From the NCBI GenBank assembly GCA_003510135.1, contig DOKY01000032.1, forward strand, positions 1-40,876: 40,876 nt of DNA. Reading direction: 5' to 3'. The position numbers were made by a program, and so were the translations under genes. Under the pieces are notes generated by a model that saw nothing but the letters and a program-made list of their open reading frames with translations, was not told the origin of the DNA and made no database searches. Numbering within the stretch: the first letter of the stretch is position 1; each line of letters starts with the position of its first letter. This document shows, piece by piece, positions 1 through 7,893 of the stretch. This DNA is from Pseudothermotoga sp. Its GTDB lineage: Bacteria; Thermotogota; Thermotogae; Thermotogales; DSM-5069.

Positions 1-509
1 AAGAGTTCAGAACAGCTGGGCGCGTTGTTTTGAAAGAATTCGATGATCTTTCTCTTGAACCCGATGAGTTTCGAATGAACCTTCTCAAAGCCTCTGTTCC
101 CAAACTTTGTTCCTGCGCTGAAGGTTGGTTTCATGGTCAGAGGCGGGTATGCGAAACGAAATTCGATCTTTCCAGAGGCGTAAAAGGTCTCACCCGCCTT
201 TACTTCTTTGCTGTAGAGTTTGAGATTGTGAAGAAGGCTTTTCCATTCATCGTCTGAAAAGATTTTAACGTCAGTCGCGATCACGTAGCTCGATCTTTCG
301 ATCTTCGCATACCCCACAACTTCGTGAGTACCACTGACGGTGTGAACCGCGGCGAGAAAGCTTCCAAGAAAGAGAAAGATCGCAAAGAACGTCAGAGATT
401 TCTTTTTGAACAGCAGAAGCAACAACACCAGTGAGGTCAGAGGAAAGGCTGGGGAAAGGATCACCCCAGCCGAGAGAGCGGTGAAAACTATGAGCCAGAA
501 GTATTTCAT
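1..509 (-). CDS. ComEC/Rec2-like membrane protein, N-terminal part (runs off left edge)
   Basis: This frame has no stop from the ATG at 509 down to base 1, so about 169 N-terminal residues are present and the rest lies outside the window. It opens with two hydrophobic segments (about residues 4-32 and 39-54) separated by a KKK turn. A soluble, beta-rich stretch follows, with the pattern KAGETFYASGKIEFRF, and then a basic amphipathic segment (LIGFKRKIIEFF). Two N-terminal helices, then an OB-like soluble domain, then a basic helix is the architecture of the N-terminal (DUF4131) region of ComEC/Rec2 DNA-uptake channels. The competence core and any C-terminal nuclease domain are not visible, so the family call is an inference. 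The start overlaps the apgM stop by four bases (ATGA), which implies translational coupling. Confidence 0.5.
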   Translation of the reverse strand, partial: MKYFWLIVFTALSAGVILSPAFPLTSLVLLLLLFKKKSLTFFAIFLFLGSFLAAVHTVSGTHEVVGYAKIERSSYVIATDVKIFSDDEWKSLLHNLKLYSKEVKAGETFYASGKIEFRFAYPPLTMKPTFSAGTKFGNRGFEKVHSKLIGFKRKIIEFFQNNAPSCSEL

Positions 510-1714
510 GCACCGAACTTTTCAAGCCTCAGAGCGTGTGCAAGTGCCAGCCCCATCACATCCACGGCGTAGATGGTTCCCAGAGTTCCCTTCGCACATT
601 CGTATTCGTCGAACGCGTCGTTCAAACCCTTCCTCGTGTACTTCGAGCGGATCATCAAAGGAACAGGGTGCCAGCTATGCGCCTTCAGGGGCGTGGGGGT
701 TGAGTGGTCACCCGTGACGATGAGCACGTCGGGTTGAAGATCGAGAAGGATCGGCAGGGCCTCGTCGACCTCTTCTATGACGTGAACTTTCGCTTCGAAG
801 TTACCGTCTTCCCCGTAAGAATCGGTCTTTTTCACATGCACGTAGAAGAAATCATAATCTTTCCATACGCGCTTCACGGTTTCAAACTCTTCCTTCACGG
901 TGTCGCCCGTCTGAACGATCTCCATTCCAACGAGCCTCGCTATGCCTCTGTACATGGGATAGGTCGCTATCGCCGCGGCTTTGAGTTTGTACACCGCCGG
1001 AAACTGTGGAAGATCTGGATACTTTGAAAATCCCCTCATGAGGGCACAATTCATTTTTGGTTGGTCCGATAGCACTCTCCTTATTTCGTCAAGCAGTTTG
1101 TTCACGATGCGTGCCGTTCTTTCCGCCTCGGGCGCCAGGGCCTGCGTGTAAACGAAGGGTTTGCCCTCCTTCTGTGGGTCCGCATCGGACAGTCTGTCGT
1201 CCAGACCTTCGCCCGTGAGTTTCACCACGAACCTGTGTTCTTTGCCGGCATAGAACGAAACCTTCACATCTTCGATCGACTGGATTGCTTTAGAAAGTTT
1301 TTCGACCACCTTGGAGCTTTCCTCAGTGGAGGGTCTGCCGGCCCTGCGATCGAGAACGGTGTCGTTTTGAATGGTCGCGAAGTTGGCCCTTGCGACGACG
1401 TCTTTTTCACCCACAGCAATGTCTAAGCCCAGCGCTTCGAGTATGCCACGACCGATCTGGTACTTCACAGGATCGTAGCCGAACAGCGCCAGATGCCCGG
1501 GACCGCTGCCCGGCGTGACTCCGTGCATGACGGGGATCGTTTGACCGAGGTCGGACTCTTTCGCGACGCGATCCAGATTGGGCTTCTTGGCAGCCTGAAG
1601 CGGAGTCTTACCTTTCTCTCCCGGCACGTCTCCGATACCATCCATCACCAGCAGAACGATCTTGGTGCTCGCAGTTTGAGCAAGTTCGCTCAGGATCTGT
1701 TGTCTGTCGTACAT
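506..1714 (-). CDS. apgM: 2,3-bisphosphoglycerate-independent phosphoglycerate mutase, archaeal type
   Basis: Interconverts 3-phosphoglycerate and 2-phosphoglycerate in glycolysis and gluconeogenesis, in the cytosol. It belongs to the alkaline-phosphatase superfamily and about 402 residues is normal for the archaeal-type (ApgM) branch. Visible motifs are the N-terminal metal Asp in LVMDGIGD, the phospho-acceptor Ser region GVTPGSGPGHLALFGYDP, the metal-binding segment HVKKTDSYGEDGN, and C-terminal VTGDHSTPTPLKAHSWHPVP with Asp and His ligands. The start is placed at ATG 1714 because GGAGG with seven bases of spacing precedes it; the longer TTG frame to 1747 has no such site. It overlaps the end of the upstream TPR gene by 25 bases and the downstream ComEC-like gene by four, so the three are probably cotranscribed. 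Confidence 0.93.
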   Translation of the reverse strand: MYDRQQILSELAQTASTKIVLLVMDGIGDVPGEKGKTPLQAAKKPNLDRVAKESDLGQTIPVMHGVTPGSGPGHLALFGYDPVKYQIGRGILEALGLDIAVGEKDVVARANFATIQNDTVLDRRAGRPSTEESSKVVEKLSKAIQSIEDVKVSFYAGKEHRFVVKLTGEGLDDRLSDADPQKEGKPFVYTQALAPEAERTARIVNKLLDEIRRVLSDQPKMNCALMRGFSKYPDLPQFPAVYKLKAAAIATYPMYRGIARLVGMEIVQTGDTVKEEFETVKRVWKDYDFFYVHVKKTDSYGEDGNFEAKVHVIEEVDEALPILLDLQPDVLIVTGDHSTPTPLKAHSWHPVPLMIRSKYTRKGLNDAFDEYECAKGTLGTIYAVDVMGLALAHALRLEKFGA

Positions 1715-3348
1715 CCCATCACCTCCAGAACGTTCTTGCAGAGACATTTCAGGTTTTCATCCCTCATTGCGTTCACTTCCTCCATGGTTGGATTCACAGA
1801 CAGCACTTTGAGCAGCGCTAAGAACAGTTCACTCGCCGATGTGAAAATTTTGCCCTCGATCTCATCCAGAGAAAAGGTTTCATCGTCTGTATGCGAAACC
1901 TTTCTCGCGAACTCCCAGTGGTATTCTTGAAGATCGAAGACAGTGTCGTTGACGTAGGATTCCAGATCGAACTCCTCGTGGACTTTCACGTGCATTAAAA
2001 GCCGGATCAGGGCTATCGCGACGGCCAGCATGATACCGCTCGAGCAGAACGCGACAACCGCTTTGGTGACGTTCTTTTCCATTTGAATGGGATCTTTGCT
2101 GCTCGATATGGCTACGGCCAGCAGGAACCTCATCCAGCTCGCATCGTCGATCTGTTCATCCTGCATGGGCAGGAAACCTTCTCTCACCAGGTTCGTCCTC
2201 TCGTTCTGCGGTAACACGAAGCTGAGCCTCTGGAGGTCCAGTTCACCCTGAACGATGCATTTTTTGATCTTGAAGACCAGTTCTTCGGTGCAACGTGAAG
2301 CTACCAGCGGACCCGTCCAGGATTTCAGATAGTCTATGAGTTCGAACGCCCTGCTTTGAAACTGCTCGGGTACCTTCTCGAGCAGCTCGATTCCCTCTCG
2401 CTCGTTCACGAACAGTGTGAGCAATGCCCTGTTGTAAAGGATGAAGGCCTCGTTGCTCAGCTGGCTTGCTCTGTCTATCTGAACCTTCGCTTCTTCGTAA
2501 AAGCCAAGCCTTCGAAGACACAGTGCATATTCGTTCAGCAGTACGGGATCTTCGGGATTCTTCTCGAGCAATTTTTTGAAAACTTGGAGTGCCTCGAAAT
2601 GCTTTCCAAGCCGCGAAAGAGTGTGAGTCAAATTGAGCGCGCTTTCGAAATCTTCACTGTTCAGCTCCAGTGCCCTCTTGAACGCCCTCTCGGCCCTGTC
2701 GTATTTCTGCAACATGTTGCACGCTACGCCGAGGCGAGCGTGGGCAAGATGAAAGTTTGGATCTCTCTGTGCGGCAACCTGGTAAAAGTCGCAGGCGATC
2801 CTCACCTCACCCATCTCGAGATAACAATCTCCGATTCGAACCACGGGCAAAAGGAACTCCTGATCGATCTCGAAGGCCTTCTGGTACTCCTCTATGGCGT
2901 CTTCGAATTCCTTTCTCGCGCGCAGGATGTTCCCGAGTTCGTAATGGGCCAGCGGAAAGTTTGGATTTCTCGAAATACAGGATCTGAGACAGATCTCAGC
3001 CAGCTCGTACTCTTGCTTCTTCACGTAGATGAGACCTTTGAAGAAATCGTAGCGGTAATCTTTCTCTATCTTGCCGGCCCTCTCGACGTAGTCATTTGCC
3101 GTCTCGAGATCGTCCACGTTCAGGGCCGACTTGACTTTTTCGTAATAGAAATATATCAGATACGATTGATAGTACGGATCTTTGGAGACGGAAAATTCCG
3201 CCTCGAGCCCCCGGACGATCACATCCAGAGGGATCCTGTCTTGATCTGTTATCAAAGCCAGATCTTCGGCGAGCACCGGTAGTTTTAACGGAAGGTTCAA
3301 CTGCTTTGCCTTTTCAGGCCTCAGTGGAAGATACACTATCGCCTTTAT
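1690..3348 (-). CDS. TPR-repeat protein (possible AUA start)
   Basis: A cytosolic protein of about 550 residues dominated by tetratricopeptide repeats between roughly residues 80 and 330, such as FPLAHYELGNILRARKEFED, AHARLGVACNMLQKYDRAER and DPVLLNEYALCLRRLGFYEE. TPR arrays mediate protein-protein contacts; the partner is unknown. The C-terminal third is helical with no motif I recognise. There is no signal peptide. The open frame extends to a TTG at 3390, but the only strong ribosome site (GGAGG at 3358-3362) lies inside that frame and points at an ATA codon at 3346-3348, giving an N-terminus reading MKAIVYLPL. The next in-frame conventional codon, GTG 3336, is too far away. The gene overlaps the end of rbgA and the start of apgM. 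Product class is sure; function and exact start are not. Confidence 0.8.
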   Translation of the reverse strand: MKAIVYLPLRPEKAKQLNLPLKLPVLAEDLALITDQDRIPLDVIVRGLEAEFSVSKDPYYQSYLIYFYYEKVKSALNVDDLETANDYVERAGKIEKDYRYDFFKGLIYVKKQEYELAEICLRSCISRNPNFPLAHYELGNILRARKEFEDAIEEYQKAFEIDQEFLLPVVRIGDCYLEMGEVRIACDFYQVAAQRDPNFHLAHARLGVACNMLQKYDRAERAFKRALELNSEDFESALNLTHTLSRLGKHFEALQVFKKLLEKNPEDPVLLNEYALCLRRLGFYEEAKVQIDRASQLSNEAFILYNRALLTLFVNEREGIELLEKVPEQFQSRAFELIDYLKSWTGPLVASRCTEELVFKIKKCIVQGELDLQRLSFVLPQNERTNLVREGFLPMQDEQIDDASWMRFLLAVAISSSKDPIQMEKNVTKAVVAFCSSGIMLAVAIALIRLLMHVKVHEEFDLESYVNDTVFDLQEYHWEFARKVSHTDDETFSLDEIEGKIFTSASELFLALLKVLSVNPTMEEVNAMRDENLKCLCKNVLEVMGCTTDNRS

Positions 3349-4114
3349 CTTGATCCACCTCCTGCGGAGTTTCGAAACTGATTCTTCCAAACTTTCCCTG
3401 CGCGATCCAGTTGAAGAAGTTCACGCGTGCCCTGTCCAGATCAGCTACGCCACCTTTGGAGAGCATTCTTTTCTCCAGTGCGTACTTCTCTAAGAACGCG
3501 TTGAGATCCTGTTCTTCAAGGTTTGCGATACGGGCGTATATCTGATACGCGCGCTGCATGACTTTCTCGTCCACCATTTCAACGCTCAAACTGCCTATCA
3601 ACAAGAGCTTCGCACCGAGTTCGACGCTCCAGAGTTCTGGCAGAAGCAGCCCGGGTGTGTCCAGAACTCTGAACAGACCTTCGACCGCGAACCACTGCAA
3701 AGACCTTGTGATGCCCGGTGTGGCGCCGACCTGCGCAGACCGCCTGCCCTTCAACTTGTTTATCAATGTGGACTTTCCCACGTTCGGGACACCAACGACT
3801 ATCAGGAGAGAGCCTCTGTTGGTATGTTTGGCGAGAAAGTCTATGACCTTTTTTCTGTCCGTATCTTTGTCGAAGACGAACACTTCCTCGTTGCTGGCTT
3901 GAAAATGTTTCTTCCAGAGTTCGGTGGTCTTCGCATCTGCGATGTCAGATTTGCCCAAAAAGATCAGCCTCTTTTTCGCTCTGAATGGTGTTCTGCTGTA
4001 GGACCGACTGGCCAGAGGCGCACGCGCGTCCAGAAGCTCTATGACCACGTCAACCAGTTTGATGAGCTTCGAAAGTTGTTTCGATGCCTTGGCCATGTGA
4101 CCCGGATACCACAT
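3314..4114 (-). CDS. rbgA: Ribosome biogenesis GTPase RbgA/YlqF
   Basis: Circularly permuted GTPase that acts late in 50S subunit assembly. In the permuted order, the G4-equivalent LGKSD lies at residues 53-57 (the family usually has NKxD, so Asn is replaced by Gly), followed by G1 GVPNVGKST at 108-116, G2 GATPGITR at 130-137 and G3 DTPG at 152-155. The N-terminal WYPGHMAKA is the classic opening of RbgA/YlqF. The C-terminal helical domain, about residues 170-245, is the ANTAR-like RNA-binding part. The length of 266 aa is typical. ATG 4114 is preceded by GGAGG seven bases upstream. The gene is divergent from glgD, and the two share a 61-bp promoter region. It heads the minus-strand run rbgA-TPR-apgM-comEC. 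Confidence 0.94.
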   Translation of the reverse strand: MWYPGHMAKASKQLSKLIKLVDVVIELLDARAPLASRSYSRTPFRAKKRLIFLGKSDIADAKTTELWKKHFQASNEEVFVFDKDTDRKKVIDFLAKHTNRGSLLIVVGVPNVGKSTLINKLKGRRSAQVGATPGITRSLQWFAVEGLFRVLDTPGLLLPELWSVELGAKLLLIGSLSVEMVDEKVMQRAYQIYARIANLEEQDLNAFLEKYALEKRMLSKGGVADLDRARVNFFNWIAQGKFGRISFETPQEVDQDKGDSVSSTEA

Positions 4115-4132
4115 GTCCTTTCCTCCTCAAAG

Positions 4133-4141
4133 ATTGTAGCA
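4133..4141 (-). promoter_or_regulatory. Putative extended -10 promoter for rbgA
   Basis: On the minus strand this reads TGCTACAAT, an extended -10 element (TGn plus TACAAT), about 18 bases upstream of the rbgA ATG. No good -35 hexamer is seen at 16-18 bases, as expected when TGn is present. The start of transcription would leave only a short leader that contains the GGAGG site. Confidence 0.4.
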
Positions 4142-4147
4142 TCGTAG

Positions 4148-4156
4148 TGGTAGAAT
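4148..4156 (+). promoter_or_regulatory. Putative extended -10 promoter for glgD
   Basis: Reads TGGTAGAAT on the plus strand (TGn plus TAGAAT), 20 bases before the glgD TTG. It lies back to back with the rbgA element, so the two divergent promoters nearly overlap. No convincing -35 is visible. It is the only promoter candidate I see for the long glgD-to-ackA run. Confidence 0.35.
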
Positions 4157-4175
4157 AATCACGGAGGGGTGCTTT

Positions 4176-5282
4176 TTGAAGGTCCTCGGTTTGATTTTAG
4201 CGGGTGGCCATAGTGAATCGCTCGGGCCTCTCGTTTCGAAACGTGCGAGTGCGGCCCTCCCGGTCTTCGGAAAGTACAGAGCGATTGATTTCACACTGAG
4301 TAACATGGTGAACGCAGGTATAAGAAAGGTGGGTGTGCTGACGCAGTACAACCCCAGAAGCCTCATGGATCACCTCGGCTCGGGCAAAGAATGGGATCTG
4401 GATAGGAAAAACGGAGGCCTCTTCATCCTCCAGCCTTACGTGAGCGCGGAGGGTTCGTACTGGTACAAGGGCACCGCGGATGCCATCTTCCAGAACATGA
4501 CCATCCTGAGACGTGGAGAAGAAGACTACGTGCTCATCGGCTCGGGCGATCACATATACAAGATTGACTTCACACAGGTGTTCAATTTTCATTTCTCAAC
4601 TGGTGCCGACATCACACTCCTGGTGAAGTATCTCGACGAGACCTACGATCTGACCAAGTACGGGATTGTCCAGATGGAAGATCACAGGATAGTGTCGATA
4701 GAGGAAAAGCCTCAGAATCCCAGGGGTAACCTGGCTTTCTTGGGTGTTTACTTCATGAACAAATACCTCTTGATGGAACTTCTGTACAACTACGTGACGA
4801 AGGGTGAGAACGACCTGCTGAACATCGTCATCTCGCAGCTCGGCAAGCTGAAAGTTCATGGTTACGTCTTCAACGGTTACTGGAGGAACGTGAAGAAGGG
4901 CATAGATGAGTACTTCAGAATAAACATGGACGCGCTGAGGAAAGAGATTCGTGAGGAACTCTTCTACAAACATGGAAAGGTTTACACGAAACTGAAGGAC
5001 CTGCCACCACCCAAGATCGGTTCAAGCGCTGTCGTGAAGAACAGCATCATCTCGGACGGCTGCATCGTCAACGGACATGTAGAGAATTCTGTTCTCTTCA
5101 GGGGCGTGGTGGTGAAGGCCGGTGCTGTTGTGGAGAATGCCGTAGTGATGCAGGACACAATGATCGAAGAAGGCGCCGTGGTCAAGAACGCGATACTGGA
5201 CAAAGAAGTGCTGATCAGACAGCAAGGAAGGCTCGTTGGAAAAGAGAAGCTGGCCGTGATGGAAAAAAGAGCGGTACTGTGA
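4176..5282 (+). CDS. glgD: Glucose-1-phosphate adenylyltransferase, GlgD-type subunit
   Basis: ADP-glucose pyrophosphorylase-family subunit that partners GlgC in glycogen synthesis (ATP plus glucose-1-phosphate to ADP-glucose plus PPi). The nucleotidyltransferase domain spans about residues 1-250: GLILAGGHSESLGPL, the glucose-1-phosphate region DFTLSNMVNAGI, GTADAIFQN, and GSGDHIY holding the metal/catalytic Asp. A left-handed beta-helix (hexapeptide repeats) follows from about 280. At 368 aa it is shorter than GlgC, as GlgD usually is. The phosphate-loop signature is altered (GGHSESLGPL instead of GGxGxRL), which suggests a regulatory or weakly active subunit. Start TTG 4176 has GGAGG eight bases upstream. 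It is followed directly by glgC. Confidence 0.9.
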   Translation: MKVLGLILAGGHSESLGPLVSKRASAALPVFGKYRAIDFTLSNMVNAGIRKVGVLTQYNPRSLMDHLGSGKEWDLDRKNGGLFILQPYVSAEGSYWYKGTADAIFQNMTILRRGEEDYVLIGSGDHIYKIDFTQVFNFHFSTGADITLLVKYLDETYDLTKYGIVQMEDHRIVSIEEKPQNPRGNLAFLGVYFMNKYLLMELLYNYVTKGENDLLNIVISQLGKLKVHGYVFNGYWRNVKKGIDEYFRINMDALRKEIREELFYKHGKVYTKLKDLPPPKIGSSAVVKNSIISDGCIVNGHVENSVLFRGVVVKAGAVVENAVVMQDTMIEEGAVVKNAILDKEVLIRQQGRLVGKEKLAVMEKRAVL

Positions 5283-5292
5283 GGTGGTTCGA

Positions 5293-6555
5293 ATGAGGCG
5301 TGTGCTCGCGCTGATACTCGCAGGGGGACATGGCAAGAGGCTCGGTGTGCTCACCGAAAAGATCGCCAAACCCGCAGTACCGTTCGGGGGGAAGTACAGG
5401 CTCATAGACTTCACGCTGAGCAACTGCGTCAACTCGGGCATATACCACGTCGGAGTGCTGACGCAGTACAGGCCCCACCTTTTGATCAGCCACATCGGAA
5501 TCGGCAGGCCCTGGGATCTGGACAGGAAGAAGGGTGGTTTGGTCATCCTGCAACCGTATCTTGGTGGTGTGGCCGGATGGTATAAGGGTACGGCGGATGC
5601 GGTTTATCAGAACATCGAATTCGTCGACGAGGCGAACCCCGAACAGGTACTGATACTTTCGGGGGATCACGTCTACGCAATGGATTACAACGACATGCTG
5701 GACTTTCACATACTCAAGAACGCCGAGGGGACCATCGCCTGTATGGAAGTGCCGCTCGATGAAGCCAGCAGGTTTGGGATCATGTTGACGGACGTTGAGT
5801 CGCGGATCGTGGATTTTGAGGAGAAGCCCCCCAGACCCAGATCGAACCTGGCATCGCTCGGGATATACGTTTTCAACTGGTCGTTCCTGAGAGAGTATCT
5901 CATAAGGGACGCAGAAGATGAGGACAGTTCACACGATTTCGGCAAAGACATTATTCCGAGAATGATAAAGGAAGGTAGGCAGATCTTCGCCTTCAAATTC
6001 AGCGGATACTGGCGAGACGTCGGGACGATCCGTTCTTACTGGGAGAGCAACCTTGAACTGACGCGTCCTTTACCACCTCTGAACCTTTACGACAGACACT
6101 GGCGATTCTACACGCAGACCGAAGAGATGCCGCCAGCTTACTGCGCACCGGAATCGAGGATTTCGAATTCTATCATCAGTGAAGGTTGTGAAATACGCGG
6201 AACGGTGGAAAACAGTGTACTGTTTCAGGGCGTTCACGTTGGTGAAGGAAGCGTCATCAAGAACAGTGTGATCATGACGGGTACGGTCGTTGGTAAGAAC
6301 TGTTTGATAGAGAACAGCGTCGTGGCAGAGAGAGTGACGATCGGTGACGAGGTTCAGATTGGCATTGGTGATGATGCCCCGAGCGCTCTGGATCCCGAAG
6401 TCTACACGGGTTTGATCACGGTGATTGGTATGTACTCGAAGATTCCAGAGAATGTTCGTATTGGTAAGAACTGTGTTGTTGGTGTCGGTGTGACGGAGAA
6501 GGACTTCAGCGTGAAGGAACTCCCATCTGGTGGATTCATACTGCGCGGGGAGTGA
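5293..6555 (+). CDS. glgC: Glucose-1-phosphate adenylyltransferase, catalytic subunit
   Basis: Catalytic ADP-glucose pyrophosphorylase of about 420 aa. It retains the full motif LILAGGHGKRLGVLT, then PFGGKYRLIDFTLSN, WYKGTADAVYQN and LSGDHVYAMDY with the metal Asp. The substrate-binding Lys lies in FEEKPPRPRSNLASLGIYVF, and GYWRDVGTI follows. The C-terminal left-handed beta-helix runs from about residue 295. Start ATG 5293 is chosen because GAGGTGG lies five bases upstream; the in-frame GTG at 5284 lies within that site. It is ten bases behind glgD and is followed after four bases by the next gene. With GlgD it should form the hetero-oligomeric enzyme. No glycogen synthase or branching enzyme is in the window. 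Confidence 0.95.
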   Translation: MRRVLALILAGGHGKRLGVLTEKIAKPAVPFGGKYRLIDFTLSNCVNSGIYHVGVLTQYRPHLLISHIGIGRPWDLDRKKGGLVILQPYLGGVAGWYKGTADAVYQNIEFVDEANPEQVLILSGDHVYAMDYNDMLDFHILKNAEGTIACMEVPLDEASRFGIMLTDVESRIVDFEEKPPRPRSNLASLGIYVFNWSFLREYLIRDAEDEDSSHDFGKDIIPRMIKEGRQIFAFKFSGYWRDVGTIRSYWESNLELTRPLPPLNLYDRHWRFYTQTEEMPPAYCAPESRISNSIISEGCEIRGTVENSVLFQGVHVGEGSVIKNSVIMTGTVVGKNCLIENSVVAERVTIGDEVQIGIGDDAPSALDPEVYTGLITVIGMYSKIPENVRIGKNCVVGVGVTEKDFSVKELPSGGFILRGE

Positions 6556-6559
6556 TAGC

Positions 6560-7603
6560 TTGGATTTTTACTTCGTCACTTACAGACTCAAAAGCAGAAT
6601 AACTGCGGAATTCGGTATAGGTTTTTTCTTCGGTAAGAGCAACGGTGTGCCCGAATACGACGTGTTTGTCGTTCCGACCAGGCTCGCCAATCAGATCGTC
6701 ATAGATCTGAAGGCGGACTACGGGGCGTTCATGAAGGCTTTCACGCAGCAGAAGAACAGATTCTTCTCTCAGTACCCTGAGACTGACGACATGTCCAGGG
6801 AGATCTTGAATTATCTCAGAAGCACCATCAACAGAAGAGGGCCTCGATTGCTCGGTTCAGAGCTCACAGCTGCCGTCAGGGACAACGACGAAGAGCTCGT
6901 TATGTACATAGTTCAGGAACTGTTCAAAGAATGGGCACCGAAAATTGAAGTAGACGTCGCATGCAAGCAGTTGAGCTATGAAGACATATCCGCCGAAAGT
7001 TACATGCAGTTCTGGGAAGATTTCGAGGGCGAGGGGCTCGGCGAGGTGATAGCGCGAGCAGATCTGGCGGATCTTCCTGAGATCTTTCCGCTGGTGGATC
7101 CGGTGATGGGTAAGCCCCTCTCGGAATTCGATCTGGGAGATATGGTCTTTTTCTTGATCCTGAGCGTGAGGAATAAAGAGAAACTCGAGAGGCTGAAGCA
7201 GCTGTATCCGAAACACTTTTCCGAAACGAGGAACGTTGTTCCCATCTCCGGTACGCTCATCGCCAAAGAACTGGTGAAAGGTAAGAAGGGTGAGTACTAC
7301 TTGATAAAGGTCGATCTTGGAGAGGGGTTGGTTGGAAAGGGTTTGGTGCCCAAGTCTGTCAAGGTCATGGCGGATTATTCGCGGTTTCAGGAGAAGGTTT
7401 CCTCCGTGGCAAGTGGTCAGCAGAACTGGGAACAGAAGCTGAACGAGATGCTGAATTCCGAAAGGTCCAAACAGGTTGAGCGTGTTGAGCCCAAAGTGAG
7501 CCCGACCGTGAAAGTTGGTAGCGGCGATTTTCTGATCGCCTTTTTGATAACGCTGCTGATAATCGGAATACTGCTGATCGCGTCTTACTTCTTTATGCTA
7601 TGA
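6560..7603 (+). CDS. Tail-anchored protein of unknown function
   Basis: I do not recognise a named family. The protein has about 347 residues: a soluble N-terminal domain opening DFYFVTYRLKSRITAEFGIGFFFG, a helical middle, an extended basic stretch near residues 225-255 with a beta pattern around GTLIAKELVKGKKGEYYLIK, a Glu/Lys-rich linker, and one strongly hydrophobic segment in the last 25 residues (FLIAFLITLLIIGILLIASYF). It is therefore predicted to be tail-anchored with its bulk in the cytosol. Start TTG 6560 follows the glgC stop by four bases and has GGGGAG upstream. The end overlaps the next gene by four bases (ATGA). It sits between glycogen genes and a pseudopilin/radical SAM/Rnf block, so it is probably cotranscribed with them. 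Confidence 0.75.
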   Translation: MDFYFVTYRLKSRITAEFGIGFFFGKSNGVPEYDVFVVPTRLANQIVIDLKADYGAFMKAFTQQKNRFFSQYPETDDMSREILNYLRSTINRRGPRLLGSELTAAVRDNDEELVMYIVQELFKEWAPKIEVDVACKQLSYEDISAESYMQFWEDFEGEGLGEVIARADLADLPEIFPLVDPVMGKPLSEFDLGDMVFFLILSVRNKEKLERLKQLYPKHFSETRNVVPISGTLIAKELVKGKKGEYYLIKVDLGEGLVGKGLVPKSVKVMADYSRFQEKVSSVASGQQNWEQKLNEMLNSERSKQVERVEPKVSPTVKVGSGDFLIAFLITLLIIGILLIASYFFML

Positions 7604-7893
7604 AGCTCAGAAGGGGCTTTTTGCTGATCGACGCCGTTGTGGGAATGTGCATCATAAGTGCAATGACAGCGATCGTTTTCTTCTGGACTAAGAACCAGAG
7701 AACGATCGTGGAACGTTTGTACATCTCGGACCTGGCGGCGAGAACGGTTGTGAATGTCCTGGTAAGGGATTTGGTAAAATGTGACGTTTCTTCATCGCTC
7801 AACGGTTTTGAGCTTGTTGGCCTCGATGGTAAGATTGTGTTGAAGATCAACGATCACGTTTTTGGTTACCGGTTTGAAGGTGAGAAACGTTGA
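7600..7893 (+). CDS. Type IV pilin-like (pseudopilin) protein
   Basis: A 97-aa protein opening MKLRRGFLLIDAVVGMCIIS: a short basic leader, a Gly, then Phe and a hydrophobic helix. This is the layout of a class III (prepilin peptidase) signal. Cleavage would fall between Gly6 and Phe7. The residue at mature position 5, normally Glu, is Asp here. The rest is a small soluble domain. Such minor pseudopilins belong to type IV pili or type II secretion and DNA-uptake machines, and are often unrecognised in Thermotogae. No pilus assembly genes are adjacent. The start overlaps the previous stop by four bases and the stop overlaps the next TTG by four. Confidence 0.65.
   Translation: MKLRRGFLLIDAVVGMCIISAMTAIVFFWTKNQRTIVERLYISDLAARTVVNVLVRDLVKCDVSSSLNGFELVGLDGKIVLKINDHVFGYRFEGEKR

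Noticed and set aside
271..525. 84-codon minus-strand frame at the left edge
   Set aside because: Another frame on the same strand carries a two-helix membrane protein that overlaps apgM as ATGA and stays open to the edge, so that one is taken.
2356..3282. 308-codon plus-strand open frame
   Set aside because: Entirely antisense to the TPR gene, with no ribosome site or recognisable domain; long antisense frames are common opposite codon-biased genes.
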